A stretch of DNA of 64,000 bases from Malaciobacter molluscorum LMG 25693 (GTDB lineage: Bacteria > Campylobacterota > Campylobacteria > Campylobacterales > Arcobacteraceae): positions 2,046,001 to 2,110,000 of the forward strand of contig NZ_CP032098.1 in NCBI RefSeq assembly GCF_003544935.1. The letters are read 5' to 3'. Position numbers and translations under genes: made by a program. How positions within the stretch are numbered: position 1 is the stretch's first letter; every line of letters begins with the position of its first letter. Below the pieces are notes generated by a model. That model was not told the DNA's origin. It did no database searches and saw only the letters and a program-made list of their open reading frames with translations. Below, piece after piece: positions 18,151 through 27,899 of this stretch.

Positions 18151-18765
18151 TTATATAACTATTATTTTTAAATTTGGAATAATATTAATAACTTTTTTTT
18201 CATTCGAAGAGCTACTTGAAAATGTTATTTGATTTATTGTTGAAGAAGTTATTTTAAATTCTTCAAATAAATATTGTTTTTCTACTTTAGAAAAATCTAC
18301 TTCTAATGATTTGAAATTTTTAATACCATATACTCCACCTTTACAATTTTCAAAATCATCTTTTAATTTTTTTTTCCAACCTGCTGTATCAAAATGATAT
18401 TTTACTAAAAATATTGTAGGAAAAACTTCATTACATTCTATGGTAGTTGTTGTATAAGTTTCTGTTTCTTCACCAATTTTACAAAATAAATTCTTATTTT
18501 TTAAATACTCTTCATAATTTAATTCACTATTAGTAGGAGTAAAAGCAATACCACTAAAACCATCATAATTTATATTACCAATACCAAAGCGTTTATTAAA
18601 TTTTATAAATTCAATATTAATATCACCAAAATTTATACCAATACTTAAATAGTTATCCGTTTGAATTAATGGCCAAGCATAAGGGAGTTTAAATTTACTT
18701 GCAATATCATTTGCTATTATTTGTGGATTATCTACTTCAATCATAAGATGATCTAGTTTAAACAT
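18151..18765 (-). CDS. VOC/glyoxalase-like domain protein
   Basis: A 204-residue soluble protein beginning FKLDHLMIEVDNP, typical of the first strand of vicinal-oxygen-chelate proteins, followed by an INIEFIKF strand. A second similar beta-alpha-beta-beta unit can be traced from about residue 140. The usual metal ligands are not all obvious. It has a good ribosome site (AAAGGAA, 7 nt) and lies between an AAA ATPase gene and an exported-protein gene in the same direction. Substrate unknown; VOC assignment is moderate. Confidence 0.62.
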   Translation of the reverse strand: MFKLDHLMIEVDNPQIIANDIASKFKLPYAWPLIQTDNYLSIGINFGDINIEFIKFNKRFGIGNINYDGFSGIAFTPTNSELNYEEYLKNKNLFCKIGEETETYTTTTIECNEVFPTIFLVKYHFDTAGWKKKLKDDFENCKGGVYGIKNFKSLEVDFSKVEKQYLFEEFKITSSTINQITFSSSSSNEKKVINIIPNLKIIVI

Positions 18766-18786
18766 CTATGTTCCTTTTATCTTAAA

Positions 18787-19323
18787 TTACATATTATTAA
18801 CTTTATTTAAAATGAATTCAACTCTTTTTTCAACTGAAACTTTAGGTACTTCTATCAATTTATAACCAAAATATTTGTATCCACATAGCATTTCATTGTA
18901 TGTTGAAACAGATTCTTTATAATCTTGTTTTCTTTCAAGATCATTTTTATAAATTGACTCCCATGGAGGAAAAATAAATACATTCGAATTATAAGTTAAT
19001 TCATGACAATTTTTTATTAAATTTTCAGAAATAGGTATATTTTCTAATTTACTATATCCATAACAATCAATAATACTTCTATCATAAAAACAAAATGTAG
19101 AATAATTATAAATTTTATAATTATTGATTTCTTCAAGTAACATTTTATCTCTAAAAGCAGCTTTATTAACCCAAGGCAATGCATCAGAATTTAACTTTAT
19201 TTGTAATTGAATTACTTTTCTGCCAACTTCAGGAGCACTATAATAACCCAAATTATTTAAAAATTCTATGACTGAGGTTTTACCTGAGCCTGGTCCACCT
19301 GTAAAAACTATCCTTTTATTCAA
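18787..19323 (-). CDS. AAA_28-type P-loop ATPase/kinase
   Basis: A 178-residue nucleotide-binding protein. Walker A is RIVFTGGPGSGKTSVIEFL at the extreme N-terminus, followed by the YYSAPEVGRKVIQLQI segment and a CFYDRSIIDCYGYSKL Walker-B-like strand. This is the AAA_28 (NadR/Ttd14-like) fold, whose members include nucleoside or metabolite kinases and many unknowns. Translation seems to start at TTG (19323), 5 nt after AGAGG. It overlaps nothing but is 11 nt from the small membrane gene upstream and 21 nt from the VOC-like gene downstream. Confidence 0.8.
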   Translation of the reverse strand: MNKRIVFTGGPGSGKTSVIEFLNNLGYYSAPEVGRKVIQLQIKLNSDALPWVNKAAFRDKMLLEEINNYKIYNYSTFCFYDRSIIDCYGYSKLENIPISENLIKNCHELTYNSNVFIFPPWESIYKNDLERKQDYKESVSTYNEMLCGYKYFGYKLIEVPKVSVEKRVEFILNKVNNM

Positions 19324-19334
19324 AAAAACCTCTC

Positions 19335-19664
19335 TTATCCACCTTTAATTTTTAATTCATTTATATACTTATAATCTCTATACCATTTACTTTTATCAAT
19401 AGTATTTACATTAATCTCATTAACCTTATCCCATAATATACCTGGTTTTACAATTACTGTACGTTTTAAATAACCTCTCGCACCTATATCTTTCATTTGA
19501 AATTGAATTGTTATATTTGGATTTTGAATATTTCTATATTGAATTGATTGTGTTTTATATGGAGTAACTAAAACTATAGTTTGCAAAAATAAAGATGGTT
19601 TAATATTTATAATTATAACAAATAATAAAAAAATAATACTAATAATATATATTAAAACCTTCAA
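19335..19664 (-). CDS. small membrane-anchored hypothetical protein
   Basis: A 109-residue protein with one N-terminal hydrophobic segment (residues 2-22, Ile/Leu rich) and a basic periplasmic part with repeated beta-like stretches (TVIVKPGILWDKVNEINVN, TIQFQMKDIG). It likely starts with TTG at 19664, 9 nt after AAAGG. First gene of the run that includes the AAA ATPase and VOC-like genes. No family recognised. Confidence 0.55.
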   Translation of the reverse strand: MKVLIYIISIIFLLFVIIINIKPSLFLQTIVLVTPYKTQSIQYRNIQNPNITIQFQMKDIGARGYLKRTVIVKPGILWDKVNEINVNTIDKSKWYRDYKYINELKIKGG

Positions 19665-19784
19665 ATTTTATACCTTTTTATCAAATTTACAATATTTTTT
19701 TTAAAAATTTAGAAGAACAAAAAATAATTGGGGGAATTTACAAAAATAAGAACTCTAATAATTTCCTCTCAAACAAAGTTCTAC

Positions 19785-19822
19785 AAAAAAAAAGAAGCAA
19801 AGTTTCTTTTAGAAACTTTGCT
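19785..19822 (-). terminator. intrinsic terminator of purH
   Basis: A perfect 11-bp stem (AGCAAAGTTTC at 19796-19806 with its complement at 19812-19822) and, in the minus direction, CTTCTTTTTTTTT right after it. It sits about 15 bp past the purH stop codon. Confidence 0.92.
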
Positions 19823-19837
19823 AGTAAAAAATCAATC

Positions 19838-21370
19838 CTAATGTAAGAAGTGTCTTTTCCCTGTAAAGTATAAAGCCATACCAAATTCATTAGCAGCTTC
19901 AATAATTTCATCATCTCTAATTGAACCACCTGGTTCAATTACACATTTAACACCTGCTTCTTGTGCAGCGTCAATTGAATCTCTAAAAGGGAAAAATGCT
20001 TCTGAAGCTAAAACCGAACCACTTACATCAATACCTAAATCTTCTGCTTTTCTTAATGCAGCTTTTGCAGCATCAACTCTAGAAGTCATACCCATACCAA
20101 CTGCTACCATTGCAGAGTTTTTAATATAAACTACACAATTAGATTTTGTCCCAGCTGCAACTTTTACAGCAATTTCCATATCTTTAATCTCTTGTTCTGT
20201 TGCAGTTCTTTTTGACTTAAGTTCTGCTGTTTTAACTTCATTTTCTTCAACTTTATCAGAATCTTGATATACAAATCCACCATCTACCATTTTGAAGTTA
20301 TGAGCATCATTTGATAGTTCTAATTTTGTTGTACCTTGTTTAAATAATTTAATTCTTTTTTTCTTACTTAATTCTGCAACTGCTTCAGGTGTAAAATCAG
20401 CTGCAAATACAACTTCTAAGAAGATTTCATTCATTTTTTCAGCTAAGTCTAACTCAACAATTCCATTAACAGCAACAACACCACCAAAAGCAGAAACAGG
20501 ATCACATTTAAGCGCTTGAGTATAACTTTCTAATAATGTATCTTTAATAGCAAATCCACAAGGATTACCATGTTTTACAATACACACAGCATTATCATCA
20601 CCAAAAGAAGCAGCAATTTTAGCAGCACCACTAATATCACCCATATTATTGAAACTTGCTTCACCTTTTACAGTTATAAATTTATCTGTAAATTGTCTAT
20701 CAAATTCATATAATGCACCTTTTTGATGTGGATTTTCACCATATCTAGTATCAAATACTTTAGTTCCTACAATAAACTGTTTTGCACCCATACCATTGTT
20801 GAATCTTTTATTCATATAATTAGCAATCATTGCATCATATGCAGCTGTATGCTCATATGCTTTAATCATCAAATCTCTTCTAAATTCAACTGTATTTGTA
20901 TCATTTTTTAAGTTTTCTAATACTAAATCATAATCAGCAACATCAGTTACGATAATTACGCTATCATGGTTTTTAGCTGCACTTCTAACCATTGCAGGTC
21001 CACCAATATCAATATTTTCTATAATTTCTTCAAAATCATCAGTTTTTTCAATAGTTGCTTTAAATGGATATAAATTTACACATACTAAATCAATACCTTC
21101 AACTCCAAGTTCTTTTGCTTGGTCAAGGTGAGATTGTTTATCTCTTCTATGTAAAATACCACCATGAATATATGGATTTAATGTTTTTACTCTTCCTTCA
21201 AAACACTCAGGAAATTTTGTAACTTCATTTGCTTCAATTACTGCAATTCCTGCTTCTTGAAGTTTTTTATAAGTACCACCTGTAGAGATTATTTCATAAC
21301 CTAAAGATACTAATTCTTTTGCAAAATTCTCAACACCACTTTTATCACTTACACTGATTAATGCTCTCAT
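19838..21370 (-). CDS. purH: bifunctional AICAR formyltransferase/IMP cyclohydrolase
   Basis: PurH performs the last two steps of IMP synthesis. At 510 residues it has the normal length. The N-terminal MGS-like cyclohydrolase domain starts [20 protein letters not shown] with [10 protein letters not shown]; the C-terminal formyltransferase domain has [26 protein letters not shown] and [12 protein letters not shown]. The end, [12 protein letters not shown], is the usual PurH terminus (fTG.RHF.H). It lies downstream of purL in the same direction, but a terminator between them indicates at least partly separate transcription. Confidence 0.98.
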   Translation of the reverse strand: MRALISVSDKSGVENFAKELVSLGYEIISTGGTYKKLQEAGIAVIEANEVTKFPECFEGRVKTLNPYIHGGILHRRDKQSHLDQAKELGVEGIDLVCVNLYPFKATIEKTDDFEEIIENIDIGGPAMVRSAAKNHDSVIIVTDVADYDLVLENLKNDTNTVEFRRDLMIKAYEHTAAYDAMIANYMNKRFNNGMGAKQFIVGTKVFDTRYGENPHQKGALYEFDRQFTDKFITVKGEASFNNMGDISGAAKIAASFGDDNAVCIVKHGNPCGFAIKDTLLESYTQALKCDPVSAFGGVVAVNGIVELDLAEKMNEIFLEVVFAADFTPEAVAELSKKKRIKLFKQGTTKLELSNDAHNFKMVDGGFVYQDSDKVEENEVKTAELKSKRTATEQEIKDMEIAVKVAAGTKSNCVVYIKNSAMVAVGMGMTSRVDAAKAALRKAEDLGIDVSGSVLASEAFFPFRDSIDAAQEAGVKCVIEPGGSIRDDEIIEAANEFGMALYFTGKRHFLH

Positions 21371-21413
21371 TTAGACTTTTCTCCTATAAAAATATTATTA
21401 AATTATTGAAAAT

Positions 21414-21445
21414 AAAAAAAGCCAAACCCCAAAGAGTTTGGCTTT
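21414..21445 (-). terminator. intrinsic terminator between purL and purH
   Basis: AAAGCCAAAC (21418-21427) pairs with GTTTGGCTTT (21436-21445) around an 8-nt loop; in the minus direction it is followed by TTTTTTTATTTTC. It lies about 14 bp after the purL stop, so purH is probably reached by read-through or its own promoter. Confidence 0.9.
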
Positions 21446-21458
21446 TATATCAGACTTA

Positions 21459-23672
21459 TTATAAATCCTGCTCAATTACTCTTTTGAATTTATTATAATA
21501 TATATCATTTGCTTCTGTTAATGTAATTCTAATATCATTAATTGAAATCATTCCAGATTTAACTGTACCGATTTGTTCAAATTTAATAGTATTTTCATTT
21601 GCAACAGATTCAAATGCTTCTTTATTAGAAGGTTTAACTTCTACAATTGCTCTACTTAAAGTTTCAGAAAAAATATCTTTTGAATCATCAAAATTAATTT
21701 TTACTTCTACACCTTTATTTCCAACAACTGCCATTTTTGCTAATGATATAGCAATACCACCAACATTAACATCTTTTGCAGATTCTATTAAACCTTGTTT
21801 ATTTGCTTCAATTACAGTATTCCAAAGTTTTAATTCTTTTCCAAAATCTACTTCAGGGTGAGTTCCAGCGACTTGATTATACATTTTTTTCATATATAAA
21901 CTTCCACCAAATTCAGATTTAGTTTCACCTAAAATATATAATAAGTTACCATTTGATTTTAAAGCAGAAGGTAATACTTTATTCGCATCTTCATTTACAC
22001 CAACCATTGCAATTGAAGGAGTTGGAAATACACCAACACCGTTTGTTTCATTATATAAAGAAACATTCCCACCAATTACAGGGGTAATTAATTCTCGACA
22101 AGCATCTTTGATACCTTCACAAGATTGAGCAAATTGCCACATCACTTCAGGATTTTCAGGGTTACCAAAATTTAAACAATCTGTAATAGCTTTTGGCATA
22201 GCACCAGTCATTGCAACATTTCTTCCAGATTCCATAACAGCTGCACTTGCACCTAATTTTGGATCAATATAACAAAATCTCGTATTACAATCAGCACTCA
22301 TTGTAAGAGCTTTTCCAGTCTCTTTTACTCTTATAGAAGACCCATCTAATTTACCAGGACCTTTTACAGTATTAGTTTGAACCATTGAATCATATTGATC
22401 GTAAACCCATGATTTATCTACAACTTCCATATCACTAAACATAGCATCAAAAGCTTCTTGGTTTGAAATATTTTTATCTAATTTTATATTTTTAATATCT
22501 TTTAAATATTCTGGTTCTTTTGTAGGTCTATCTAAAATTGGTGCTTGTTCACTTACTGGTTGAACAGGTACTTCTGCACATTTTTCACCATGCCAGAATA
22601 ATTCCATATTTCCAGTATTTGTTACCTCTCCAATAACAGCAACATCTAATTCCCATTTTTCAAATATTTCAATAATTCTATCTTCTGTACCTTTTTTAGC
22701 ACAAATAAGCATTCTTTCTTGAGATTCTGATAACATAAAATCATAAGGTGTCATACCTGTTTCTCTTGCTGGAACTTTATCAAGATGCATAATCATACCA
22801 CTATTACTTCTACCTGCCATTTCAAATGAAGATGAAGTAAGTCCAGCTGCACCCATATCTTGAATTCCAATAATTAAGTCTTCTTTAAATAACTCTAAGC
22901 ATGCTTCTAAAAGTAGTTTTTCAGTAAACGGATCACCAACTTGTACTGTTGGTCTTTTTGATTCACTATCTTCATCAAATGATGCACTTGACATAACAGC
23001 TCCACCAAGACCATCTCTTCCTGTTTTAGAACCTACATACATAACTGGATTTCCAATACCTTCTGCTTTTCCATAGAAAATTTCATCAGCTTTTGCAATA
23101 CCTAAAGTAAATGCATTTACTAGATTGTTTCCAGCATAACAATCTTCAAATGTTGTTTCACCGCCAATAGTTGGTACTCCCATACAGTTACCATAACCAC
23201 CAATACCTGCAACAACACCTCTTAATAAAAATCTATGTTTTTTAGCAATATCACTATTACCTTCAATTCCAGCAAATCGAATTGAATTCATATTAGCAAC
23301 AGGTCTAGCACCCATTGTAAATACATCTCTTAATATTCCACCAACACCAGTAGCAGCACCTTGATATGGCTCAATAAATGAAGGGTGATTATGAGATTCC
23401 ATTTTAAATACTGCCGCATATCCATCACCAATATCAATAACACCAGCATTCTCACCTGGACCTTGGATAACCCAAGGAGCTTTAGTAGGAAAACCATTTA
23501 AATATTTTTTACTTGATTTGTATGAGCAGTGCTCACTCCACATAGCAGAGAAGATACCAATTTCTACATGATTTGGTTCTCTTCCTAAAATATCTCGAAT
23601 TTGTTGTAATTCTTCAAGTGATAAAGAGTGCGCTAAGGCAATCTCTTCAATATTCATCTCTTTATGTTGCAT
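21459..23672 (-). CDS. purL: phosphoribosylformylglycinamidine synthase subunit PurL
   Basis: PurL makes FGAM from FGAR, ATP and glutamine-derived ammonia. At 737 residues this is the small Bacillus-type subunit, which needs separate PurQ and PurS; neither is in the window. Motifs include [19 protein letters not shown] near the N-terminus, [32 protein letters not shown], and [17 protein letters not shown] precedes the ATG, and a -10-like TATAAT lies 37 nt upstream. Confidence 0.98.
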   Translation of the reverse strand: MQHKEMNIEEIALAHSLSLEELQQIRDILGREPNHVEIGIFSAMWSEHCSYKSSKKYLNGFPTKAPWVIQGPGENAGVIDIGDGYAAVFKMESHNHPSFIEPYQGAATGVGGILRDVFTMGARPVANMNSIRFAGIEGNSDIAKKHRFLLRGVVAGIGGYGNCMGVPTIGGETTFEDCYAGNNLVNAFTLGIAKADEIFYGKAEGIGNPVMYVGSKTGRDGLGGAVMSSASFDEDSESKRPTVQVGDPFTEKLLLEACLELFKEDLIIGIQDMGAAGLTSSSFEMAGRSNSGMIMHLDKVPARETGMTPYDFMLSESQERMLICAKKGTEDRIIEIFEKWELDVAVIGEVTNTGNMELFWHGEKCAEVPVQPVSEQAPILDRPTKEPEYLKDIKNIKLDKNISNQEAFDAMFSDMEVVDKSWVYDQYDSMVQTNTVKGPGKLDGSSIRVKETGKALTMSADCNTRFCYIDPKLGASAAVMESGRNVAMTGAMPKAITDCLNFGNPENPEVMWQFAQSCEGIKDACRELITPVIGGNVSLYNETNGVGVFPTPSIAMVGVNEDANKVLPSALKSNGNLLYILGETKSEFGGSLYMKKMYNQVAGTHPEVDFGKELKLWNTVIEANKQGLIESAKDVNVGGIAISLAKMAVVGNKGVEVKINFDDSKDIFSETLSRAIVEVKPSNKEAFESVANENTIKFEQIGTVKSGMISINDIRITLTEANDIYYNKFKRVIEQDL

Positions 23673-23708
23673 CTGTTACCTTAAAAGTTATTTCATAGTT
23701 AAGATGCG

Positions 23709-23714
23709 ATTATA
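23709..23714 (-). promoter_or_regulatory. possible -10 box of purL
   Basis: On the minus strand TATAAT follows CTTTTTAGA, leaving a leader of roughly 30 nt to the purL ATG. No convincing -35 box is visible, as is usual for this group. No purine riboswitch or obvious operator is seen in the 66-bp gap. Confidence 0.4.
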
Positions 23715-23738
23715 TCTAAAAAGGAGTTAAATAAAGTT

Positions 23739-24695
23739 TTAGCCTTCTGCTAATATCTCAATTCTATTATCAATTATCTCAAGAAATAACTCTTTTTCTC
23801 CATCAAATTTATAATTTTTTGTTCTATATTTTTCATCCATTAAAACTCTATATATTTTTTTATTTAATGAATTTGGATATGGAATTACATTTATATTAGT
23901 AAACTCTATTTGAGTATCTTCTTTATTTTTAAAAATTCTTTTTTTATATTGTTTAAATTTATCTAAATCATATCCATTACTTTTTTTAAACTCTTTGGAA
24001 TAAAAAGATATATATTTTTCTAAATCTGAATTTTTCCATGCATCTTTCCATTTATAAATAGATGATAAAATTAAACTTATATCTTCTTTTGTACTTTTTT
24101 CAATCTCTTTATTTGAAATTAAGACTATAGATTTTGTTAAATCAATATTTTGTTCAAGTTTTTCTAAATTTACATTATCTAGTGCAATACATCCTTTTGT
24201 ATAATCTTCTCTATCTTTATTCAATGGCATTCCATGAATCCAAATACCATGTCCATTTTTATTTAAAATTTTGTCATACATATTTGGATATGAAGTCACT
24301 AATGCTAATGGACCATAAAATGGATCAAGTTTTGTTAGTTTATTTGTTAATTTATAAACACCAATTGGAGTTCTTAAATCACCTTCTCTTTTTTTATCAC
24401 CTGGTCTTTCTCCAATAATAACACTATCATTTGCTACTTGAGAGAACCCATTATCAACTTTTTTTAAAAGTTTCAATTTTTTTGAATATTTATCTACAAC
24501 TATTAAATATTTTGTAGATTCATAATAACCATATTGTAAATCTTTATTTTCTAAATATTTTTCCCAATAAGTTTGAGATCTTAATTGACTTTCTAATTTC
24601 TCTTTTACAGCTTCAATTCCTTGTGTTCTATATACATCAATTAAATCTGCAAATAAAAATGTAGTAATAAGTAGGAAAGTTCCTAATATTCGCAT
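23739..24695 (-). CDS. L,D-transpeptidase-fold peptidoglycan hydrolase, Csd6/Pgp2-like
   Basis: A 318-residue exported protein. After a signal peptide comes a YkuD-type catalytic domain, with the His/Cys motif HGIWIHGMP...TKGCIALDN, and then an NTF2-like C-terminal domain (from about residue 200, KWKDAWKNSDLEKYISFYS). This order and length match Helicobacter Csd6 and Campylobacter Pgp2, L,D-carboxypeptidases that trim tetrapeptides to tripeptides and shape helical cells. I choose the ATG at 24695 (GGAG 7 nt upstream); an upstream TTG at 24731 has a poor ribosome site. It is divergent from a Csd3-like gene. Orthology is inferred from architecture. Confidence 0.87.
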   Translation of the reverse strand: MRILGTFLLITTFLFADLIDVYRTQGIEAVKEKLESQLRSQTYWEKYLENKDLQYGYYESTKYLIVVDKYSKKLKLLKKVDNGFSQVANDSVIIGERPGDKKREGDLRTPIGVYKLTNKLTKLDPFYGPLALVTSYPNMYDKILNKNGHGIWIHGMPLNKDREDYTKGCIALDNVNLEKLEQNIDLTKSIVLISNKEIEKSTKEDISLILSSIYKWKDAWKNSDLEKYISFYSKEFKKSNGYDLDKFKQYKKRIFKNKEDTQIEFTNINVIPYPNSLNKKIYRVLMDEKYRTKNYKFDGEKELFLEIIDNRIEILAEG

Positions 24696-24734
24696 CCATA
24701 TACTCCAACTAGATTTTTTTAAGTTTTGCAATTG

Positions 24735-24740
24735 TATAAT
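24735..24740 (+). promoter_or_regulatory. possible -10 box of the Csd3-like gene
   Basis: TATAAT on the plus strand about 33 nt before the ATG at 24773, within the 77-bp gap shared with the divergent Csd6-like gene. If both promoters are here they overlap, so expression of the two hydrolases may be linked. Confidence 0.35.
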
Positions 24741-24772
24741 ATTACCCCTAATTTTTATATAAAAGAAGTCTC

Positions 24773-25957
24773 ATGAAAATCATATTTACATTAATCATAT
24801 TTTTAACATCTGTTTTTGGCCTACAAGTTCAAGAATTAAATTGGCCTAAAGGAGATAGTTTTTTAACATTTTTAAATAAATATAATATCTCAAATAAATT
24901 ATATTTTGATTTAGAAAAAGAGGACAAAGAACTTTGTTCAGAAATAGGTGCTGGTACAGAATTTCAATTACTTTTAAATGATGATGGAACATTAAGACAA
25001 GTTTTGATACCTGTTTCAGAAGAGATGCAACTTCATGTTTATGAAGATAAAAAAGGTGAATACAAATTTGAAGCTATACCTATTGTATATCAAGAAATTG
25101 ATGAAACAATTGCTATTGAAATCAAAAGGTCACCATTTCAGGATATACTTGATGCAACAAAAAATATAGATTTAGCAAATGAAGTTATGAGAATTTATGG
25201 AAAAAGTATTAACTTTAGACATATTCAAAAAGGCGATTTTGTTGCATTAAGATATACTCAAAAAATCAGAATGGGTAAATATTTTGGTACACCAGATGTA
25301 AGTGCTGCACTTGTTGAAGTAAATGGAAGAAAAAACTTTAGATTAAAAAATATTCATAATGATAAATATTATGATGAGAAAGGTAAAGGTTATTCAAGAA
25401 TCTATCTTTTTAGTATGCCTGTAAGATACACAAGAATTTCAAGTCCATTTACAACAAGAAGATGGCATCCAGTTTTAAAAAGATATAGAGCTCATTTAGG
25501 TACAGATTTGGCTGCACCAAGAGGAAGAAAAATCCATGCAGCTGCTGATGGGAGAATAATATTTAGAGGAAGAAAAGGTGGTTATGGAAACGTAATCATA
25601 ATAGACCATGGTAATGGCTATAGAACACTTTATGCTCATCAAAATAGATTTAAAAGTGGATTACATGTTGGAAGTCGTGTAAAGAAGGGTCAATTAATTG
25701 GTTATGTTGGAAGTACAGGACTTAGCTCAGGCCCTCACTTACATCTAGGTTTATATAAAAATGGAAGAGCTATAAATCCAATGAAAGTATTTAAACGAGG
25801 TAAAGAATTAATTCTTTCAGGAAAACAAAAAGCTACATTTATTGCTAATACAAAAGCATATATAAATGAATTAGAAAATATAATTAAAGATGCTAATAGG
25901 AATTTACCAACAAAATTAGCAAGAAAAGAGAGTTTTTCGACATTACAAAAAAATTAA
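24773..25957 (+). CDS. M23 peptidoglycan endopeptidase, Csd3/Pgp3-like
   Basis: A 394-residue exported metallopeptidase. A signal peptide (residues 1-16) is followed by a two-part N-terminal inhibitory/accessory region, then a LytM/M23 domain from about residue 235. Zinc ligands are in HLGTDLAAPRG and the HLHLGLYKNG motif, with GYRTLYAHQNRF between them. Length and layout match Helicobacter Csd3 (HdpA) and Campylobacter Pgp3, D,D-endopeptidase/carboxypeptidases that set cell curvature. Start is ATG with GAAG upstream. mgtE follows by 15 nt. Orthology is inferred. Confidence 0.88.
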   Translation: MKIIFTLIIFLTSVFGLQVQELNWPKGDSFLTFLNKYNISNKLYFDLEKEDKELCSEIGAGTEFQLLLNDDGTLRQVLIPVSEEMQLHVYEDKKGEYKFEAIPIVYQEIDETIAIEIKRSPFQDILDATKNIDLANEVMRIYGKSINFRHIQKGDFVALRYTQKIRMGKYFGTPDVSAALVEVNGRKNFRLKNIHNDKYYDEKGKGYSRIYLFSMPVRYTRISSPFTTRRWHPVLKRYRAHLGTDLAAPRGRKIHAAADGRIIFRGRKGGYGNVIIIDHGNGYRTLYAHQNRFKSGLHVGSRVKKGQLIGYVGSTGLSSGPHLHLGLYKNGRAINPMKVFKRGKELILSGKQKATFIANTKAYINELENIIKDANRNLPTKLARKESFSTLQKN

Positions 25958-25972
25958 AAATAAGGAGTCATT

Positions 25973-27325
25973 ATGCAAAATGAAGATCCAATAAGAGATC
26001 CACATGAATTACTAGAGAGTCTAGATAATTTACACCCTAGTGACATTGCATATTCTCTTAAAAAAATAGAAAATGAAAGTGTTGATGACTTTTTTTACAT
26101 ACTTAAAAACTTAAATGAAGAAGTTTTAGGACAAGTTTTACTAGAACTTCCTGATAATTTAAGAGAAGCAGCATATAACGAACTTTCAGCTGAAAAATTA
26201 ACAGAAGCAGTTGATGAGTTAGAATCAGATGATGCAACAGATATTATTCAAGAAATTGAAGAAATTGATATAGATAAAGCAAAAGAAATCTATGAAGGTT
26301 TAGAAGAAGAAGATAGAAAAGATATAGACTGGCTAAAAAGATATGAAGAAGATGAAGCTGGTGCTTATATGCAAACAGAGTTATTTTCTGCAAAAATCAG
26401 TGAAACAATTGGTGAATCAATAAAAAGATTAAAACATGCAAAAGCTGAAGCAGAGTTAGAAAATATTCATCAAGTTTTTGTTACAAATGATGAAAAATCA
26501 TTAATTGCATCAATTCCTTTAGAAGATTTAATTATATTTGATTTTGATAAAACATACGAATCAATTTTAAATGAAGCAGAAGAGTTTAAATATAAACCTT
26601 TTAAAGTAAGTGATGATACACATATAGATGAAGTTGCAAAAAATGTTGAACAATATGATTTAAGTGTTGTTGCTGTTGTAGGATACCAAGATATATTAAT
26701 GGGTAGGATTACAAGTGATGATATTTTAGATGTAATTGAACAAAATGCAACAGAACAAATCTATCAATTAGCTGGGGTTCATGAAGACTTTGAACATGAA
26801 GAGAAAGTAATTAATACTGCAAAAAAAAGAGCTATATGGCTTTTTGTAAATCTTGGTACTGCCATTTTAGCTTCACTTGTTATTGGGCTTTTTGATAAAA
26901 CAATACAAGCTTATGTTGCACTTGCCATTTTAATGCCAATAGTTGCATCGATGGGAGGAAATGCAGGTACTCAAACATTAGCTGTTATGGTAAGACAATT
27001 AGCATTAGGAGATATTGAATTAGAAAATGCAAAAGATGCAGTAAAAAAAGAAGTGTTAATATCTTTAATAAATGGTTTACTTTTTGCAGTAATAATGGGT
27101 CTAATTGCATGGTTTTGGTTTGATCAAAAGTTACTTGGTTTAGTAATTGGAACATCAATGATTGTAAATCTTTTTAGTGCTGGTTTTTTTGGAGCTTCAA
27201 TTCCTTTATTCTTAAAAAAACTTAATATTGACCCTGCAGTAGGAAGTACAGTATTACTTACAACAGTTACAGACATAGTTGGTTTTTTTAGTTTCTTAAT
27301 GCTTGCTAAAGTAATACTTTTATAA
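25973..27325 (+). CDS. mgtE: magnesium transporter MgtE
   Basis: A 450-residue Mg2+ channel/transporter. The acidic N-domain (about residues 20-125, with LESDDATDIIQEIEE repeats) and a CBS pair (about 130-250) form the cytoplasmic Mg2+ sensor; the C-terminal five-helix pore starts near residue 285 and contains LMPIVASMGGNAGTQTLAVM, the MgtE pore signature. AAGGAG precedes the start. It follows the Csd3-like gene closely and is followed by a MerR-type regulator 29 nt later, probably one operon. Confidence 0.96.
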   Translation: MQNEDPIRDPHELLESLDNLHPSDIAYSLKKIENESVDDFFYILKNLNEEVLGQVLLELPDNLREAAYNELSAEKLTEAVDELESDDATDIIQEIEEIDIDKAKEIYEGLEEEDRKDIDWLKRYEEDEAGAYMQTELFSAKISETIGESIKRLKHAKAEAELENIHQVFVTNDEKSLIASIPLEDLIIFDFDKTYESILNEAEEFKYKPFKVSDDTHIDEVAKNVEQYDLSVVAVVGYQDILMGRITSDDILDVIEQNATEQIYQLAGVHEDFEHEEKVINTAKKRAIWLFVNLGTAILASLVIGLFDKTIQAYVALAILMPIVASMGGNAGTQTLAVMVRQLALGDIELENAKDAVKKEVLISLINGLLFAVIMGLIAWFWFDQKLLGLVIGTSMIVNLFSAGFFGASIPLFLKKLNIDPAVGSTVLLTTVTDIVGFFSFLMLAKVILL

Positions 27326-27354
27326 AATTTCAAAAATAAAAAAGGAAAAGCGTA

Positions 27355-27696
27355 ATGGCATTATTAGATAATGAGAAGTGTGTTTTACCATTAAGTAGCA
27401 TAGCCGAACTATTAAGCACAAAAGCAAGAACACTTAAAATGTATGAAGATAAAGGATTATTCCCAAAAAAAGAGGATCAAACAAAAAAATTATACTCAAT
27501 AAATGATATTAGATTTATAGCTTTTGTTCACTATCTAGCAAGTGTAAAAAAGATAAATGCAAATGGAATAAAATATATTTTAGAAATTCTAAATACAAAT
27601 ATGGATGAAAATAGTAGAAATGATTTTTTAGATATTGTTGAAGGAAAACTTGAAAAAATATCTACAAAAGATGTTCATGATATTGATAATTTTTAA
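27355..27696 (+). CDS. MerR-family transcriptional regulator
   Basis: A 113-residue DNA-binding protein. The winged-helix part is LPLSSIAELLSTKARTLKMY followed by EDKGLFPKK and KLYSINDIRFIAFVHYL, a MerR N-terminus resembling HspR-type members. The C-terminal helix (about residues 65-113) is short with no cysteines for metal sensing, so the effector is not evident. AAAGGAAAAG precedes the ATG. Placed after mgtE and before a strong terminator; it could regulate this operon or itself, which is inference. Confidence 0.83.
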   Translation: MALLDNEKCVLPLSSIAELLSTKARTLKMYEDKGLFPKKEDQTKKLYSINDIRFIAFVHYLASVKKINANGIKYILEILNTNMDENSRNDFLDIVEGKLEKISTKDVHDIDNF

Positions 27697-27720
27697 TTAA
27701 TATTCTAAAAAATAAGTTTA

Positions 27721-27763
27721 AAAAAGGGGAAGTTAATTTTATAATTAACTTCCCCTTTTTTTA
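27721..27763 (+). terminator. strong intrinsic terminator
   Basis: A perfect 18-bp stem, AAAAAGGGGAAGTTAATT with its complement, around a 4-nt TTAT loop, ending in a run of seven T. It closes the csd3-like/mgtE/merR operon. Confidence 0.95.
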
Positions 27764-27899
27764 TTTCTTAATTAAATTATATACACAATAATATTATTAT
27801 ATCTTAAGTATTCTTACTATATTATTACTAATAATATGTAAATTTTTAACATTTATTTTGTATTTTTTTACATATATAATGTTATATTTTAGGAGAATT

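Noticed and set aside
24134-24418. Plus-strand frame of 94 codons inside the Csd6-like gene
   Set aside because: Antisense shadow rich in His/Tyr/Leu; the minus-strand frame carries the YkuD catalytic motif.
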